Assembly: GCF_007655135.1 (NCBI RefSeq)
Contig: NC_045127.1
Location: 11,975,001-12,039,000, forward strand
Direction of reading: 5' to 3'
From: Punica granatum
Taxonomy: Eukaryota; Streptophyta; Magnoliopsida; Myrtales; Lythraceae
Length of the DNA: 64,000 nucleotides
How positions within the stretch are numbered: the first letter of the stretch is position 1; the number at the start of each line of letters is the position of its first letter. Below the pieces are notes generated by a model. That model worked only from the letters and a program-made list of their open reading frames with translations, was not told the origin of the DNA and made no database searches. This document shows, in pieces, positions 38,367 through 49,683 of this stretch. The position numbers were made by a program, and so were the translations under genes.

Positions 38367-40236
38367 CTATAGATGAGAGTCATCATACTTCTCTTCCTCT
38401 GGCTGTTGGAACTTCCATGCTGAAAGAGAGTGAATAGGGATTCCCTTCCACCTGATAATGAGGCTTTTCCCATCCAAATCAAGCGTGCACGAACTCCTGC
38501 ATGGGAACCTCCTGACGACCAGCTCAGCCTGGTACAGCGAGGCCATCCCAAGATCCACCTCCTCCATCCCAAACCGGGTGAAGAAGGCCCTCCACACAGC
38601 AATCTTCACGTGCCGGATGTTTCTCTCCTCTCCCTCAGCTGCCAGAATTCTCCTGATTGCCTGCCCAAACAGGTCCGACTCGGTCATCCTCCGGTTCTGA
38701 CCATCATCCCCATCTTCCATGCACTCATCAAGGCTGTCAAAGTAGGCGCTGTAATAAAACAGTGACTCCACGAAACGGTTAACAAAGTTAGGAGAATTGT
38801 GGTTTGACTCGACCTCATTGATCACAACCACACAAGGGTTGATGCTCTTTAAAACCTTCATCAACCACTCGAGCCGGTCTGGTTTGGAAATCATCGTCTT
38901 CAGCAGGAAATCGGCATAGACTACCACAGATTCCTTTTCCTCCTCGCCAAGATCAAATACGTCCTCTTTGAGATCGAGCATGTCCAATAACATTATTACC
39001 TTAGTTAAAAACATGGCGCCATTTATTAGGACATAAAAGATTATTCCTGAGAGTATCTGCATAGGATTTGTATTTCGATTTGATTGAGTCCTTGATATAT
39101 CGTACCTTGTATGAAAATGGCAAGTCTAAGGTCTTGGCAAAGCTCTCCAACCTTTTTCCAGTCTCTGCAATGTCTTTCTCCAAACAAGTTGTGATCGCCG
39201 TTATCTTGACAAGCTCCAGTGGAGGCTCATGCCTTCTCGAGGCGAGGGCCTGCATGAGCACGGTCCAGTGGCACCCATTCCGTATGCCTAAGTCGATGAT
39301 GTGGACCCTCCTCGCGTCCATGACGTGATCTATGATGACCTGTACGCCTGAGAATTGGAGAATCTGAGAGAATGGGATTCGCCGGTGGCAAGCCAGCATC
39401 TGAGATGTCGGGCCCATGATCACCTTGTCCAGATCAATGGTCAGCTTCTTCCCTAGTCCCTTGTCCGAGGTCTGACCGGTCTCCCGATCGATCTTCTCCC
39501 GTAAAGCCTCCGAGAAATAGTAGACTATTCGTTCCACTGGTTCCCCCGTATAGGAGCACAACTGATCGATCTCATCAAGCAAGGAACTTGCATTCTCGAA
39601 CTGCTCATTGCTCACTTTCTCTACAGCATTCATAAGGTTCTCCGCGAGATGGACATTCTTAACCTCTATGCCGGTGAGGTCCGAGCAGTGATGGCCGTAA
39701 CGATGACCTGGGATGTCAGAGGGATTATCCTCATTCATTTTGGAAGCAGAATGGACTAACTTCACCCCTGCAATCCTCATGATCTCGATCACTGACAACC
39801 TCACTCTATCAGGTCTTATTTGTACAGGGCAGGTCGCCTCGATAATTCTTTCCCCGGTCAACTTCTTAAACCCAGTCCCATGACTCTTCAGGAGCTCAAG
39901 TGAAGCTAAAGAAGGCGGATTTTTATGCTTGCCTCTTTTAAGATCTTCATTTGTTATTCTTTCCAACTTGGCAATCTCTTCCAGACAGGTGTGGATCGGT
40001 GGAGACGCCATATCGAGCCGTAGATTGTTGAGGAGGCCGTGATCAGAGTCCGGTGATTGCTGATAGTCTTCCTCCATGAAGTTGGAGAACCCATAATCAG
40101 GGAGAGAGTGGAAATTACTGTCGAAGTCTCCCTGACCTTCGAGTTCGTAACTCTCGTCACTTCTGTTGAAAGAGTTAAGTTCATCCATAACTTTTTTTAA
40201 ATTGAGTTCGTCTGGAGGAAACATGAACCTTTCCAT
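38367..40236 (-). CDS. GRAS-domain transcription factor (RGL1-like, without DELLA motif)
   Basis: Two exons, 40236-39106 and 38999-38367, joined by a 106-base GT..AG intron, give 587 residues. The first ORF reads through the donor into the intron and ends soon after; splicing links DLPFSYK to VIMLLDMLDLKEDVFDL, restoring the PFYRE-region continuity. GRAS hallmarks: LHRI at about 196-250 (LAENLMNAVEKVSNEQFENA), VHIID at 311-315 (RRVHIIDLGIRNG), LHRII-like and PFYRE region, RMTESDLFGQAIRRILAAEG, and SAW near the end (VWRAFFTRFGMEEVDL, WKGIPIHSLSAWKF). The N-terminal 190 residues are acidic and variable and lack DELLA/VHYNP, so it is not a true GA-responsive DELLA protein even though databases often name this clade RGL1-like. 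Nuclear regulator; targets unknown. Confidence 0.92.
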
Positions 40237-41876
40237 CTGAGTCAGGGCCGAAGATATATAGACGGTATTATGTTCTATGATGGAAAACTTATCTATTGAG
40301 GATCACAGATGAAGAGGAGTTTCAGTTTGGGTTTTTGGTTCAATTTTATCTTCTGCTAGGAAGCACTTGATGGATAAAGATATAGGCTAGACTTTGGGAG
40401 GCATGATCATCAGCTGATATCTTGTGATAGAGACTAGGTTGATTGTTCTGGACCCTACCAAAAATCGAATATCATGAGAATCTAACCCAACATAGTATCG
40501 GTAAAAACAGTAGTTTTCTATGCGCCGGGGAGAAGATGCTCTGACAAAGTACGTTCAGGGTACGAGGAGAAGTGGGATCATAAGTCCGGTGCTGCACCAG
40601 AATTCCTTGGAAATCGTGGAGACAAGGCTTGTCTGCAAAGATTTGTCATGTTCTGTCTACAAGAACCATAGCAGAGGCGGTCGATCGGGATACGATTTTG
40701 AGGACCAAGCGTGTCCGAAGAAGTAATATAACCCCGCAAAGAAGTTGAAGCTTCACAGCAGTTGGTACTATTTCCAGAAATTGTATCAGAGTCCTGGCTC
40801 TAGCCTGTACGTTAATAACTTCGCTTCCGATGTTAATGAAAATAGAATGATTCATTTGGTTGATAACCACTTCAAGATGTCAATGTTCCGTAGATCTACT
40901 TTCGAAAAATGCCAAGAAATGAGATATCTAATCAGCACATTCGGGGTCTCAGCGCTAACTTTCCTCTTCCTCTGTTTAGTGGCATATTTATTTGCCCGAC
41001 CGGAAATGCGTAAAAACCGGCAGTGATTAAGACAAGTTGAATACGTAAATATGAACAGGGGCAATGCGGCTTAAGCACAAAAGAGTCTTTCAATGTAATT
41101 CCAACATGAAACGGCCAACGAGATTACACAACTTTGGAAGCGTGGAAAGGATCACGAGACAATGTTGCATGAAACATGGTTCTGTCTCTTCTCCGTGTCA
41201 TTTTTCTTCAACTGGAATATGGACTACAGGTACAGCACAGCCCGCGCCTTGCCCATGGCTGAATATTCCCTGCAGTTTACCGGCATTCGATTTGGGGCGT
41301 GCGACCGTGCGTTGGACAGTGAATATTCTGAATTGTCCGATACAAATACTGCGTGTTCTAACCGATACATGGTTAACTATGGCATTGAACCGAGATCATA
41401 TGGTGATCCAATATCGACAATAAATTCAGTTTACCGGTCACTGATTTGTGTGCGTTTGTCGATCAAAATTTATCGATGAAAAAATTCCCAGGCCCAGCCC
41501 AGGCTATTGAAGTGGACTGGGCCGCACGCTCGAGACTACTTCAGGCCTCGAGTCGATTCCCGCCACGGCAGGAGGCGGGCGACGAGTGACGTGTCAGGTC
41601 CGGCCAGGGAAGGATCGATGCTCCCGGTGTACGGAAAGACGGGAGCATAGTCTGCATCATTTCGCTTGGCTCATTGTGCACCGGGAGCACGGAATTATCA
41701 CCGTCCCGCTTACCGCTGACGCTCTCCAAATGCAAAATCTTACCGCCATAAAGGATCCCTCCCGAGTCCGGTACCTTCTACCGTTCTACGGCTATTTCTC
41801 CGATTGTGTACGGTCGTACGGATGCGTATATTGTACGTATTTCAGGAGCGTAGGATCGTCGAGCGAGGGCGCGCCG
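40237..41876. other. Divergent intergenic region between GRAS and UBC32-like genes
   Basis: Serves as upstream region for both the minus-strand GRAS gene and the plus-strand E2 gene. A TATATA box on the minus strand at about 40253-40260 lies only about 20 bases from the GRAS start codon. No coding sequence recognised. GC rises towards the E2 gene (41540-41876). Confidence 0.5.
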
Positions 41877-44066
41877 ATGGCCACCATGGACAAGTACAAC
41901 CTGAAGAACCCGGCGATGAAGAGGATCCTTCAGGAGATCAAGGAGATGCAGTCGAGTCCCTCCGATGACTTCATGAGCCTCCCTCTCGAGGTCCGTCGCT
42001 GAGATCGATCGTTCTTATTTGCTCGCCCGATCGATTTCTGTTTCATTGTGATTTTCGTGATCATTAGTTTCTCGGACAAAGATCGGGTCGGTGGATTGCG
42101 GAATAGCTTAGACTGATTTCAATTTCGTTGTCGTTCCATTGTCATTACAGCATTGGGGTTCATGAGGATCTCTGAATGTGTGATCTTGCCCTTACTTGGC
42201 TCTTCGGAGCTTAATTTTCCGGCTAATGTCTCTCAGAAGTGATTTTATCAAATTTTGCGTGGACGATGATGCTCAAATTTATTTCGGTTTCCAAATTATC
42301 TTATTCTTCGGTTGGGATCATATCAATTCAGCTGCCGAATCTGATTCTGCTGTCTACGTATTCGAGTGGCAATTCGGTATCGCAGGTCCCCGTGATTCTG
42401 AGTTCGAGGGTGGGATTTATCACGGACGTATTCAGTTGCCTGCAGAGTACCCTTTCAAGCCACCTTCCTTTATGTTGCTCACTGTAATCTCCTCGTTCTT
42501 ATGCCTTGTGGTATCCCGGTGTTTAAGCTCCATGGAACTGCCTTTACAAATTTCAGCTTCCTGCTTGTTCTCCTATTAAATGTGCTGACGCATGTTTCCG
42601 ACCTTTTGCACTTGCAGCCAAATAGTCGTTTTGAAACACAGACCAAGATATGCCTAAGCATGTCAAATCATCATCCTGAGCACTGGCAGCCCTCATGGAG
42701 CGGTAAGTTCCGTCTTTACCTTTAGCTCCTCCTGACTCCCGAGTGCGATGAGATGTAGTGATTGCTATTCGTACTTGGCAACTGCAAACTGCAAACTCTA
42801 TGCGACAAAGCTCTGTTTTTAAATGTTTCTGTCTTGGTCCTCAAATTGATGTTAATGGTCTATCTCGAACCACTGGTATCAAATAGAGTGACTCTACACC
42901 CCAATACCATAGCTTGCCAGTAAATGTTTTCTAGTAAAAATGCTGCGACTGGAGTTGTACGGATACATGAGCATCTAATCATCCTAACAATAGCTGCAAT
43001 GTGCTCTGAAATTAACTGAGCTATTTTGCTGTGAAATTTGACTAGGACTTCAGTTTCAAAGTTGGAAGCTTTGCATTGTGCTAATTTTCTGTGTTCTAAT
43101 CTGGTGACAGTTCGGACTGCTTTAGTGGCACTTATTGCATTCATGCCCACCAACCCGAATGGTGCATTAGGTTCCTTAGACTTCAAGAAGGAAGAGAGGC
43201 GTGCCCTTGCCGTTAAATCTCAGGAAGCTGCCCCAAGATTTGGTTCCCCTGAGCGTCAGAAGTTGATTGATGAGGTATAGTACAGGAGTAACTGGCTTGT
43301 TTACTTGTCCAAGAGTTCATAAAATTCTGTGTTTTCAGAAAATTGGAGAGACATTTGCTTTACTGAATTGATTTCCCTGAATGCTGGACTTTGTAACAGG
43401 CTGATTTTATCTTCACTTTGGAAAATTATTCCACTCTCCTTTTCTCTCTGATAATGGTTAGAAGATATCAATTTCTGCAGCCAGTACGAGTGATTGCATT
43501 TTTATTATCGGCATAAACGTTGAAAAATCATATTACCTGTAGAAACTTAGATTAAGAGATAAAAACCTGAACTTTAGTAGAGATGGAAAGTAGAAAATGA
43601 AAGTGGGGATGGAATCTCTTTTCCTAACCTTAGCATTTTCCGTTTTGTATCTCAATCGTACTCAAGTTCCTGTCTTTATGTATACTTCGAATCTCTGGTG
43701 TTGTAGATTCATGAATATCTGCTGACCAAGGTACCACCAGTTCCTCAGCCAGGCAAACCTGCACTCTCAGACGAGCATTCTGCCATCACACAGCCTGAAG
43801 AAGCAGCACGACCCACTGAACATGAAGAGGCCATTCAAAACCATGAAAGGAATGAGATCGTCGAAGAGCCACCAAGACATGTTCCTGAGAGACCAATATT
43901 GGGTCATGAGTTCCATCAGCCGCAGCCTCTGGCTCAGAGACGGAGGGTTCAGAGGTGTCTCTTAACTTGGGCCACTGTGGGTCTAATGATGGCCATCGCA
44001 ATCCTTCTGCTGAAGAAGTTAATGAAATCAAGCGGCTATGGAGCCGTATTCCTGGATGACTCATGA
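41877..44066 (+). CDS. UBC32: Ubiquitin-conjugating enzyme E2 32-like (UBE2J1/UBC6e type, ER-anchored)
   Basis: ERAD E2 enzyme with cytosolic UBC fold and C-terminal ER anchor. Exons: 41877-41990, about 42352-42483, 42618-42702, 43111-43274 and 43707-44066. Product: DKYNLKNPAMKRILQEIKEM, FMSLPLE / FEWQF.I.GPRDSEFEGGIY, HGRIQLPAEYPFKPPSFMLL / PNSRFETQTKICLSMSNHHP (active-site Cys in TKICLS; HPEHWQPSWS) / VRTALVALIAFMPTNPNGAL .. GSPERQKLIDE / IHEYLLTKVPP, an acidic linker, and the tail anchor WATVGLMMAIAILLLKK. All borders are good except the start of exon 2. The family reads LPLE-ENIFEWQF, but here VYVFEWQF is preceded by CTGCTGTCTAC with no AG in phase. The nearest AGs (at 42330 and 42235) would shift the frame or add residues. 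FAIRGP is also changed to FGIAGP. Either an unusual acceptor is used or the gene is losing function. Confidence 0.82.
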
Positions 44067-44479
44067 GCATAATGTCAGTACATAATTGGGCTCTCAAATG
44101 CTGTAGATATGTTTCTACATCCCCATTTGGAGAAGAATGGTGAAGATTCCCGAGCAAGTAGAAGGATTTTACGGTATGGTATTTTACTAGTTGTCCATTT
44201 TGCAGATTCGGAAATTTGTACATAATGATCTCGAATTCAAACCAGCTTCTTGAGATGGTCTTCGAACCTTGTGATAATTGTAAGTAATAATTCTGAGAAT
44301 CCAAATGGTAGAATAGAATTTCCAGCAAAAAAATGGTAGAATAAAATGTGGAGACACATTTCTGCTGCTTGACTCTTAGTTAATTACATCTTTGTCTGTT
44401 TGATTCTAAACCGTCTCAAAATGAACCATATACCATTTAAAATTGCAGATGAAAGTTCTCTAACAATTTCAATTAGGTT

Positions 44480-44745
44480 AAGAATCTGTGTTGTAGATTC
44501 ACGAATATATGCAAAGCAAGGTACCTCCAATTCCTCAACCAGGCAAACCTGAGCTCTCTTACGAGCATTCCGCCATCAGGCAGCCTGAAGAAGAAGCGCG
44601 GCCCACTGAACATGAAGAGGCCATTCATAACCATGAAGGAAATGAGATCATCGAAGAGCCACCAAGACATGCTCCTGAGAGACTGATATCAGGTCATGAG
44701 TTCCATCAGCAGCAGCCTCTGGTTCGTCAGAGTCTGCGATCTTCA
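44480..44745 (+). pseudogene. Partial duplicate of the last UBC32 exon
   Basis: Repeats the 43707-43950 exon with its acceptor (TTGTAG/ATTCACGAATAT): IHEYMQSKVPPIPQPGKPEL, HSAIRQPEEEARPTEHEEAI, EEPPRHAPERLISGHEFHQQ. Homology breaks off just before the membrane anchor (after QQQPLV), leaving a frame that runs into unrelated sequence. No duplicated upstream exons were found. It could serve as an alternative last exon giving a soluble E2, or be inert. Confidence 0.82.
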
Positions 44746-45348
44746 TGTCTCGTTTTTGTAATGTTTGGTAATTTTATTTGTAGTGCTAAGGGCTTTGGCC
44801 ACCTAGTTTATTTGATATCAGCCTATATGTACTGCTTGAGAGTACATATAGGCTCACCATCTCAAGGACAGATGAATGTCGATTGATAACCTCAACGAGA
44901 TCTCTAAGACTTTGTTTAGACTGAAGTTCGTTAATAGATCGTTATGATTGAAGAGTTTCTCGTTGAGAAGGGACCTGATATCCCGTCCACCATGACCTAG
45001 TAAAATCCATAGCTCTCAGTTGTACGCGCAACAGTTGATTGGGCTGATATAAATAATGAATGCCGTCAATGCAGAAGATACGTCTGGATCGGTTCATACA
45101 CTTTCTTATTATATCCAACCCTACCTTTTATCGATGTTATCCAACTAAGGTTATAGATGTATTTGATTCAAACCTTTATTTGGTTATAATTTGAACCTTT
45201 TTCGTAGGCCACGCTATCTCTCCATAACTGACGCCATCTCATCCGGCCTCTTCATAACCTGCAATGAGGTTTTGTTGAAACAAAATCACTCTCAACAGTC
45301 CGCCCGGTTTGATTAATTGTTAGAATGTCTCATCCTTACAGTTCATCT
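44746..45348. other. Intergenic spacer
   Basis: No gene recognised. It is upstream region of the PMEI-like gene. Confidence 0.5.
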
Positions 45349-45527
45349 TAATGTACGAAACAAAAACTGCATCATTCACTTATATTATAAAGCACCACGT
45401 TCCTTCCTCAGCCTTTTCCATTGTGAATATATCCCTCTTAATGTACCAAACAAAAACTGCATCATTCACTTATATTATAAAGCATCACGTTCCTTCCTCA
45501 GCCTTTTCCATTGTGAATATATCCCAA
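45349..45527 (+). repeat. Tandem duplication of the PMEI core promoter, about 88 bp x 2
   Basis: Two adjacent copies, about 45350-45437 and 45438-45525, differ at only two or three bases (AATGTACGAAACAAAAACTG versus AATGTACCAAACAAAAACTG). Each has the TATA-like CTTATATTATAAAGCA followed by ACGTTCCTTCCTCAGCC. The downstream copy lies about 110 bases from the PMEI start codon, so the repeated unit appears to be the core promoter and transcription start. Confidence 0.85.
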
Positions 45528-45586
45528 GACAAAAAAAAAAAAAGAAAGAAAGAAAATTGTTCCTAGGAAATCCACAATTTTAAGGA

Positions 45587-46114
45587 ATGGAGACTAAGAA
45601 CATTACAATCCTGCTCCTCACCTTCACCTTTTTCTCTTCCTTGCTCCTCAACCCGAACAAGGCCTGCGGCTTGGTCCGCCGAGGGGGTGCATTACGTCAT
45701 CTGTGTGTGTCGGAACTGTGCTGCAAGACCACCTACCCCTTGCTCTGCGTCTCCACCATGTCCCTGTTAATGAACAAGAGGTCCCCCTTCAATGACCCGT
45801 TGTTCGTCTTCCAGACCTCGGTCAAGGTTGCTGCTAAAGAGGCCCGGGCAGCCGTTGTGTGTGTGGATCGAATGATTAGGGCAGAGAAGAAGCTGGCCAT
45901 GCTCGAGAGCCGCAGGCATTGCAGGGGCTTCTTCAATGAAGCAGTTGAGGATATCCAGAATGCTGTCAACGCAATCCCTAGGCGGGAATATGGGACGATA
46001 ACAACTGCCCTTAGTAACGCCATAGGTGAATTCGGGTCATGCAATGAGGAGTTCACGGGAATGAACAAGCTTAGCCGGAGCAACGTGAGGGCTGACCACA
46101 TCATTGATCGATGA
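45587..46114 (+). CDS. PMEI/invertase-inhibitor-like secreted protein
   Basis: Single-exon 175-residue protein. A signal peptide (core ITILLLTFTFFSSLLL) is followed by the pectin-methylesterase-inhibitor four-helix domain: C..KTTYPLLC at about 46-55, an internal Cys in RRHCRGFFNEAVEDIQ and a late GSCNEEF, matching the conserved cysteine pattern, with an extra CC near the start. Apoplastic proteins of this family block pectin methylesterase or invertase; which one cannot be told from sequence. A second, clearly divergent member lies 12 kb away on the minus strand (57677-58228), so the pair is an old duplication. A duplicated core promoter precedes it. Confidence 0.85.
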   Translation: METKNITILLLTFTFFSSLLLNPNKACGLVRRGGALRHLCVSELCCKTTYPLLCVSTMSLLMNKRSPFNDPLFVFQTSVKVAAKEARAAVVCVDRMIRAEKKLAMLESRRHCRGFFNEAVEDIQNAVNAIPRREYGTITTALSNAIGEFGSCNEEFTGMNKLSRSNVRADHIIDR

Positions 46115-46251
46115 TGTCTTACTTAATTATTTCTTGGTTCTAATTAAGTTTCTCTCCAGAAATGCTGCCCAACTCTGCTCCTCCTTCCGAAATTGAAGAT
46201 GCCATAATGGAAGAGTTGGGTCTAATTAATTGAGGAGGGGATGACACCATC
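46115..46251. other. Short spacer
   Basis: 3' UTR of the PMEI-like gene running into the YSL relic. A short frame ending EELGLIN before the stop at about 46231 may be remnant N-terminal YSL sequence. Confidence 0.35.
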
Positions 46252-48510
46252 ATGGAAGGAACAATTTACGCGCTACGGGGCATTCTTCTGATCCTGGCCG
46301 TGATTATTTCCTTCGTGAAGATACGGATCAGCCCTAGTACGGAAATCGTCCCCACCCTCAACTCCTGTGCGGGACTCATGGGTTTCTTCTTCTTCAAGGT
46401 GTGGACGTGGATCGTCGAGCGATTTGGTGCCGCTCCCTGGGCTTCACAAGGCAAGGAAATGCAGTGCTTCAGACCTGCATTTTCTCTTCCTACCAAACCG
46501 CATTTAGCGATACGTAATATACTAATACCAGCTTTCAGCATTCAGCAGTACGGGTATGTATTCAACTTATAAAATGATTACTATAAATAAATAGAAATAA
46601 TCTTTTCTGATTACCAGCTTTTAGCATTTAGTGGTGGTGAGTTAGCTTGAACTGAATACGTTTTATAATCTTAGTGTTTGCTCTGACAGTTCAGTATCCT
46701 TTACGTAATTCATGCTGGCTTAACTGGATATGCTTTTTCGTTGATGTCAAATGCCAGGAGGGTTCGGGAGTTATCACTTCGATCTGAGCGAACGGGTCGT
46801 GGGCCGATCAGGCGACCCAGGCACACAAGAGTTCATGAACCCGTCCCTGTTGTGGATGGCTGGGTTTCTCCTGCTCATCTGCTTCCCTGGCATATTGTTG
46901 ATGATCCAACTCACGAAGGTATAACCCGCGGCGTTCGAACAACTGTACTTTTCTTTTAATTTAAGCTGCTCATTCATTCAAACAAATTAACTTTCTGTCG
47001 ACAGATTATGATCGTCGACCTTGGACTCAGTTTTCCTAGCGCCACAGCTATGGGTCCCGTCATCAACAGTCTCAACACACCTCAGGGAGCTGAACTGCAA
47101 CACTGGGCTGGGCTGGAGATGGAGAAGCTCAATTCTGGTTTGCAATTATGGGATAATTACTTTAGTCGACTGCAAGAAAATTATTTAGTTTCACTTAAAT
47201 AATAACTAAACATATAGCCTGCGCATTGCGTGGGTAATCTTTGTAATAAAGCTTATAGATATTTTTTGGTATAAAAAATCCAAAAGTAAAGAAATTAATA
47301 CTGTACAATCACATATACCGGTTAGTAAACAAAAACGTGCATAAAACGAAGATGGACCTAAGAAACGACCTCAATTGCAAGTATGAGAAGTTTGTATTAT
47401 TTTGATCCCTCTGTTTGGTCATCACCATTTTCCTGTCATGTCAGCAAATTAGATAAAATTATTAAAGAATAACAAATGCGGCAATGCAAAAAAAAATTTG
47501 TGAATTTATTTGTTAAAAAAATTTTTGAGGCAAAATTGAAGAAAATGGCAAAATCCATAATTTTGTTTTGATCTGCAGGGAAGGGAAACAATCGGGTTAT
47601 TTTGATCCGTAGAGAGGGAAAATAACCGGATCTGTACATGAAATATGTATGAAAATTTGGAAAAGTCTACATACATTTTATGAAAGACTTCAAAGGAAGC
47701 GAAATATGCATGAAAATTTGGGGAAAATTGGGAAAAGTCACATATATTTAATGAAATACTTCAAAGGAAGCTTACGTGAAAACTTCTTGTCGCTCCAGTA
47801 CGTTTCCGTGGAAGCTCCTCGTGACACAAATGGAAGCTCCTCATCAACTTTTATGGGAGTACTTTGTATTACATAATAATAATATATAGATAATACCACT
47901 ACCCCTACGTTTCCTCTGCCATTGAACACTGACAACCCATCAGGACCGGTCGGAGGAGGTCAGTCGGAAGGTCGGGGGGCACATGTCTACCAGCGGCGGG
48001 GATGACGTCTGCGATAGGGGAGTGGGTTGGGTTATTATTGATTTCTTCAATTTTGAGATTCTTTCTTTTTTTCATATCCACTGGGACTGGAGCACGACAC
48101 ATCCTTAATAATCTTGTGTGTAAATTATATTCTAACTGGATATATTAACTGCGTGGTTCTTATCTTTAGATTTGTTAATTTTATTCACAATGAAAGAGCT
48201 GGGGAAATATTCAGCAATCAGCTTCGGCTGGGCAATTTTCAAATGGCTTGTCAGCAGGCAACAAGAGTGTGGGTTTGATGCGGTTCCAACATTTGGTCTC
48301 AAGGCTTATCTACAGAAATACGTAGCAAATTGTCACCTTAGTTGTCCAGCTGTCACGTTAATTCTATATCGACATCTAATTGTTATTCTATTGTAACAAA
48401 CTTTTTTTTTATCAACAGTTTCTATTTCGAATTTTCGGCAATGTATGTCGGTGCGGGGATGTGTTCTCATCACATCGGTGATATGCAAACTGGGGAATGA
48501 AATTAAAAAT
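46252..48510 (+). pseudogene. Truncated yellow-stripe-like (YSL) metal-nicotianamine transporter
   Basis: Oligopeptide-transporter-family remnant. Five pieces, in order and same strand, match the N-terminal half of YSL proteins: 46252-46440 (IYALRGILLILAVIISF, EIVPTLNSCAGLMGFFFFKVW), 46758-46918 (GGFGSYHFDLSERV, MNPSLLWMAGFLLL), 47005-47140 (IMIVDLGLSFPSATAMGPVI, NSLNTPQGAE), 48194-48320 (ELGKYSAISFGWAIFKWL, CGFDAVPTFGLKAY) and 48419-48500 (FYFEFSAMYVGAGM). Acceptors CCAG at 46757, ACAG at 47004 and ACAG at 48418 sit where exons should begin. After GAGM homology stops, so the remaining seven or more membrane helices are absent. Divergence from the family is strong, and donors after piece 3 are unclear. 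An old, truncated pseudogene is the best reading. Confidence 0.82.
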
Positions 48511-49683
48511 ATGTAACTTTGTATATACATATACATATGTATAATATAATATTTCTCATGTGTGTATTTTTTGTCATTGGTTTTCAAGCAGATCTTTCAT
48601 TAGTGTGGCTACATTTTGGTGGGATATATTAGTTGAAAAAGGGTGCATATAGTCCCCCAACCCTTGGTGTGTTCTCTAGGTTGTTTTCACGGTTGAGGTG
48701 TGAGTGGGCCTGTGGCCCAAACTCTGTGTGCGTGGGCTTATTCAATCTTTCATATATTCTAGTTGATACATGCCCGTCGTGTGTTTGGTCAATTATTTTA
48801 TGACAGAATAAGAAGTCAACACATATTGTATATGGATCAATATTAATTGAAAATGAAGAATATATTCTACAAAAAAACATAATACACGCTATAAATTGTG
48901 AGTGAGATTCAAAAAATAAAATCGTGATAACAAACAAATACTTACTCTAATATTATGAAAATGCAAATTATATATAGTAAGAGATAGTGAGATGTATATA
49001 CAGAACATATACTTTGTCGGTGCTAGGTGTAAGAAAAACTATAATGAGTGAATATGTGACGTGTAAAATGAATTTTCGTATCTTTTATTTATAGGATATA
49101 TGGTACATTGAGTTAGAAAAGAATCACATTTCAATTATTGAGAAAGGTTTTAGCTTTTCAAAATTTTATTTTATTATATATATATATATATTATCATATA
49201 CAAATAACATGGACATTTCTTTAAAATTCACTGAATATAACTCTAAACAAAATATAATAAATATACATTTAATTGGAATTGAAAAGACAATGCATGTGGA
49301 GCTAAGGATTCTAAAATTTCGTTATGTGGTGCAACCACATTCCTTGTCTTGGCTTTTTTTATATTCATATTGATTCTATCTGTAATTCTTACTTTTTTTA
49401 TTTTTATTTTTCCTACCGTTAATTTTTTTTCTTTTTTAAATTAATCGATCCGTGAGCATATTTGAAAATAAAATAAAATTTGAATGTTAGGCCTTGTTAT
49501 GGAAAGGTTAAATTAAATCCATCCATTGACCCTAGTTGGCTAGCATCCATAAAAGATTGGATTGCATTAAATCACTAAAAGGGATTTGGACACACATCCA
49601 ATCCAAAAGTTAATTTCTAGGTTGAGAATGAGCAAGAAAGCATATGAAACGAGACAATCTCTAATTTTCCACCATCCTAGTTA
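48511..49683. other. AT-rich intergenic region
   Basis: No gene seen. A TA dinucleotide run lies at about 49175-49190. Confidence 0.5.

Noticed and set aside
38430..38765. Plus-strand ORF of 111 codons opposite the GRAS gene
   Set aside because: It lies antisense to the conserved GRAS C-terminus and has no family match; it follows from the codon bias of the real gene.
45317..45583. ORFs with internal protein repeats upstream of the PMEI gene
   Set aside because: They arise from the tandem 88-base promoter duplication and have no start context or homology.
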